Positions 32,626 through 35,093 of a stretch of 35,093 bases of DNA are shown piece after piece. Where the stretch lies: contig CAJCJI010000500.1 in the NCBI GenBank assembly GCA_903970595.1, positions 1-35,093 on the forward strand. Reading direction: 5' to 3'. Made by a program: the position numbers and the translations under genes. A model generated the notes under the pieces. That model had not been told where the DNA came from. It worked only from the letters and a program-made list of their open reading frames with translations, and ran no database searches. The number at the start of each line of letters is the position of its first letter. Position 1 is the stretch's first letter. The DNA is from Verrucomicrobiota bacterium. Its GTDB lineage: Bacteria; Pseudomonadota; Gammaproteobacteria; Nevskiales; Nevskiaceae.

Positions 32626-34530
32626 GTGCAACGACAGGTCCGGGGTGGATTTGTGCTTCTGGCATGCGCCGCCAGTGCGGCGCCGATGTGCCGCGCGGCC
32701 CCGGTGGAGAGCCTGGCCGACCTGACGCTGCAGGAGCTGTCGAACCTGGAAGTGACCTCGGTTTCGAAGGCCGCCGAGCCTCTGCGCAACGCGCCGGCGA
32801 CGATCTACGTCATCACCCACGAGGATATCGCGCGCTCCGGCGTCACCAGCATCGCCGAGGCGCTGCGGCTGGCGCCCAACCTGCAGATCACCCAGTACAG
32901 CGCCACCGACTATGTCGCCGGCGCCCGCGGCTTCGGCGGCGCGCAGGAGGCGCAGAACTTCTCCAACAAGCTGCTGATCCTGATCGACGGGCGCAGCGTC
33001 TATTCGCCGCTGTATTCCGGCGTCTACCTGGACGTGCAGGACGTGCTGATGGAGGACATCGACCGCATCGAGGTGATCAGCGGACCCGGCGCGACGCTGT
33101 GGGGCGCCAACGCCATGAACGGCGTGGTCAACATCGTCACGCGCCCGGCCTATCTGACCACCAGTTCCCTGGTCAGCGGCGGGCTCGGCGACCGCGAACA
33201 AACGCTCAGCGCGCGCTATGCCGGCCAGTCCGGCGACGGCTTGTCCTACCGCGTCTATGGCAAGGCCTTCAGGCAGGCCTCCGAGGAACTGGCCAACGGG
33301 GCGAGCGCGCAGGACAACTGGGAAAAATCCCAGGGCGGCTTCCGCGCCGACTGGACCGGCGCCGCCGATTCCGTCACGGCGCAAGGCGACCTGTATCGCG
33401 GCTACGAGAATCAGGCGTCCGCCACCGCGCAAAGGGTCGATGGCGCCAACTTCCTGACCCGCTGGGAACACCGCAATGGCGCAAGCGTGTGGCAGGTGCA
33501 GGGCTATTACGACTACACCGACCGCGGGCAGCCCGGGGACGGCAGCTTTACCCTGAACACCTTCGACCTGGCCCTGCAGCAAAGCCTGACGGCGGGACCG
33601 AACGGCATCGTCTGGGGCGGCGGCATGCGCCTGAACCGCTACGACATCGACAACACCGCCAGCCTGCTGTTCGTGCCGAGCGAACGGTCCCTGACCCTGG
33701 GCGACCTGTTCGCGCAGGAAACCATCGCCCTGAGCGGCGCCCTGGACCTGACCCTGGGCCTGAAGCTCGAGCGCGATCCCTATTCCGGATGGACGCCGCT
33801 GCCCAATCTGCGCCTGGCCTGGCGTCCCGGCGACAGCAGCCTGCTGTGGGCCTCGGCCGCCCGCGCCATCCGCTCGCCCACGCCCTTCGACCGGGATGTG
33901 CAGGAGAAGGCCGGGGCCCTGCTGGAACTGGCCGGCGACTCCGGCTTCAAGTCCGAGGAAGTGGATGCATTCGAGCTGGGCTACCGGGCGCAGCCCTGGT
34001 CGCGGCTGTCGCTGTCGGCCTCGGTGTTTTTCAACATCTACGACGATCTGCGCACGGTGGTGGCCCACTCCAGCAGCGAGTTCTTCCCGCTGAGCTGGAG
34101 CAACCAGATGAAAGGCGATACCACCGGGCTGGAAACCTGGGCCAAATGGCAGGTGCTGGACTGGTGGCGCCTGTCGCCCGGCTTGCGGCTGCTGTACAAG
34201 GACCTCAGCTTCAAACCGGGGCCGCCCGAGCCGCTTGGCACATCCCAGTCGGGCAATGACCCCAAGGAACAGGCGCTGCTGACTTCGTCGATGGACCTGG
34301 GCAGCCGCATTACATTCGACGCCACGCTGCGCTACGTCGGCCCCTTGCCCAATCCGCACCTGGACCCTTATTGCGAGCTCGGCGCCCTTCTCGGCGGCCG
34401 CATCTCGCGCAATCTCGACCTGTCGCTCAGCGGCCTGAACCTGCTGCGCTCGCGACACCTGGAGTATCCGGATCCCAGCGGCGAGTACATCCGCCGCAGC
34501 GTCATCGCGCAGGCGCGGTGGACGTTTTAA
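32626..34530 (+). CDS. TonB-dependent outer membrane receptor
   Basis: This 634-residue protein has a GTG start at 32626 with GGGGAG seven bases ahead. After a signal peptide ('FVLLACAASAAPMCRAAP') come the family's N-terminal motif 'SLADLTLQELSNLEVTSVSKAAEPL' and the plug ('NAPATIYVITHEDIARSGVTSIAEALRLAPNLQI', 'LLILIDGRSVYSPLYSGVYLDVQDVL', 'IDRIEVISGPGATLWGANAMNGVVNIVT'). A beta-barrel ending in a terminal Phe ('AQARWTF') follows. The ligand is unknown. Receptors of this subgroup are often followed by a YfiR-family gene and a signalling gene, as here. Confidence 0.95.
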   Translation: MQRQVRGGFVLLACAASAAPMCRAAPVESLADLTLQELSNLEVTSVSKAAEPLRNAPATIYVITHEDIARSGVTSIAEALRLAPNLQITQYSATDYVAGARGFGGAQEAQNFSNKLLILIDGRSVYSPLYSGVYLDVQDVLMEDIDRIEVISGPGATLWGANAMNGVVNIVTRPAYLTTSSLVSGGLGDREQTLSARYAGQSGDGLSYRVYGKAFRQASEELANGASAQDNWEKSQGGFRADWTGAADSVTAQGDLYRGYENQASATAQRVDGANFLTRWEHRNGASVWQVQGYYDYTDRGQPGDGSFTLNTFDLALQQSLTAGPNGIVWGGGMRLNRYDIDNTASLLFVPSERSLTLGDLFAQETIALSGALDLTLGLKLERDPYSGWTPLPNLRLAWRPGDSSLLWASAARAIRSPTPFDRDVQEKAGALLELAGDSGFKSEEVDAFELGYRAQPWSRLSLSASVFFNIYDDLRTVVAHSSSEFFPLSWSNQMKGDTTGLETWAKWQVLDWWRLSPGLRLLYKDLSFKPGPPEPLGTSQSGNDPKEQALLTSSMDLGSRITFDATLRYVGPLPNPHLDPYCELGALLGGRISRNLDLSLSGLNLLRSRHLEYPDPSGEYIRRSVIAQARWTF

Positions 34531-34533
34531 GAG

Positions 34534-35093
34534 GTGGCCTCATACCGCCAATTCTGCGGGGGCGGGCGCCTGCTGTGCACGGTGCTGCTGCTGTGCGCGG
34601 CGTCCCTGCCGGCGCGGCCGGCGGAGGTGTACCAGGCCGACGCGGTCAAGGCCGCCTTCCTCTACCGCTTCACCGGCTACGTGGACTGGCCGCCCGAAGC
34701 CCTGAACCAGAACAGCTTCACCATCGCGGTGCTCGATGGCGACGGCGTGGCCGCTGAGCTTTCACGGGTGCTGGCGGAGCACTCGATCAAGAATCTTCCG
34801 GCGCGGGTGCGCATCATCCATTCCATCGGCGAGTCGGGCGGCGCGCAGATGTTGTACGTCGGGTCTGCCTATAGCGGATCCCTGCACGGCCTGATCGACG
34901 CAGTCGGAACATTGCCCGTACTGGTGGTCACCGATCGCGACGGCGCCCTCGACGAAGGCAGCACGGTGAATTTCCTGCTGGACGACCGGCACCTGCGCTT
35001 TGAAATCTCCCTGCCGGCTGCGAACCGGGCCAGCCTGGGCATCGGCCCGGCCCTGCTGTCCGTGGCCGCGCGCGTCCTGGGCGCGCCGCCGGA
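34534..35093 (+). CDS. YfiR-family (DUF4154) periplasmic protein (3' partial)
   Basis: The frame opens with GTG three bases after the receptor stop and runs off the window without a stop; 186 residues are visible. A signal peptide ('LLCTVLLLCAASLPARPAE') leads into the DUF4154 pattern 'VKAAFLYRFTGYVDWPPEAL', 'FTIAVLDGDGVAAELSRVL', 'LPVLVVTDRDGALDEGSTVNFLLDDRHLRFEISLPAANRASLGIGPALLSVAARVL'. In Pseudomonas aeruginosa YfiR is a periplasmic inhibitor of the diguanylate cyclase YfiN. Here the next gene is out of view; a sensor kinase or GGDEF protein would be expected. Confidence 0.9.
   Translation, partial: MASYRQFCGGGRLLCTVLLLCAASLPARPAEVYQADAVKAAFLYRFTGYVDWPPEALNQNSFTIAVLDGDGVAAELSRVLAEHSIKNLPARVRIIHSIGESGGAQMLYVGSAYSGSLHGLIDAVGTLPVLVVTDRDGALDEGSTVNFLLDDRHLRFEISLPAANRASLGIGPALLSVAARVLGAPP

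Noticed and set aside
32569-34458. A 629-codon minus-strand frame opposite the TonB receptor
   Set aside because: Shadow of a clear receptor gene; no family motif.

Overview
The window is a GC-rich stretch of chromosome that looks gammaproteobacterial. A Nevskiales or Xanthomonadales relative would fit, but this is inferred from gene content and base composition only. Most of it is housekeeping and envelope genes. There is no integrase, transposase, phage gene, CRISPR array or rRNA.

Left part (1-6097). The 3' end of an HxlR-type regulator faces a minus-strand block. One minus-strand unit is an XRE-cupin regulator, a GNAT acetyltransferase and a one-helix membrane protein. A second unit is thiS-thiG-trmB-prk (thiazole synthesis, tRNA m7G46 methylation, phosphoribulokinase). 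Upstream of thiS lies a large zinc-ribbon/SAM-methyltransferase protein of unknown role.

Middle part (6098-21546). This is the accessory-looking section. It holds a small secreted protein, a small membrane protein, a DUF1214/DUF1254 pair, an orphan Flp pilin, two tandem GT-C-like membrane proteins, a frameshifted TPR/glycosyltransferase pseudogene, a secreted lipoprotein, an SDR oxidoreductase and an ArsR/SRPBCC pair. An intact tRNA-Gly(CCC) follows, then an OmpA-family protein and a lipoprotein with a long Ser/Gly repeat. Two further tRNA-Gly-like sequences lie at 15404-15477 and about 9034-9147, and each has an upstream region resembling that of the intact gene. The first is 86% identical to the intact gene, with every stem still paired but anticodon ACC. 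The second is a clear relic.

Right part (21547-35093). Minus-strand ohr, rmuC and an HNH nuclease are followed by plus-strand gloA and an Mla-type lipid-transport operon (STAS-MlaE, MlaF, MlaD, PqiC-like lipoprotein), with a MITE-like inverted repeat between mlaF and mlaD. A single 1223-residue CheB-CheR-PAS-histidine kinase-receiver protein is divergent from a TonB-dependent receptor. The receptor is followed by a YfiR-family protein that runs off the window.

The observations most worth a second look are the graded series of three tRNA-Gly loci; two unrelated regulators (XRE and ArsR) that both appear leaderless with a palindrome centred on CATATG at the start codon; the repeat-linked duplicated lipoprotein; and the inverted-repeat element inside the mla operon. 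No complete, clearly new multi-gene system is visible.
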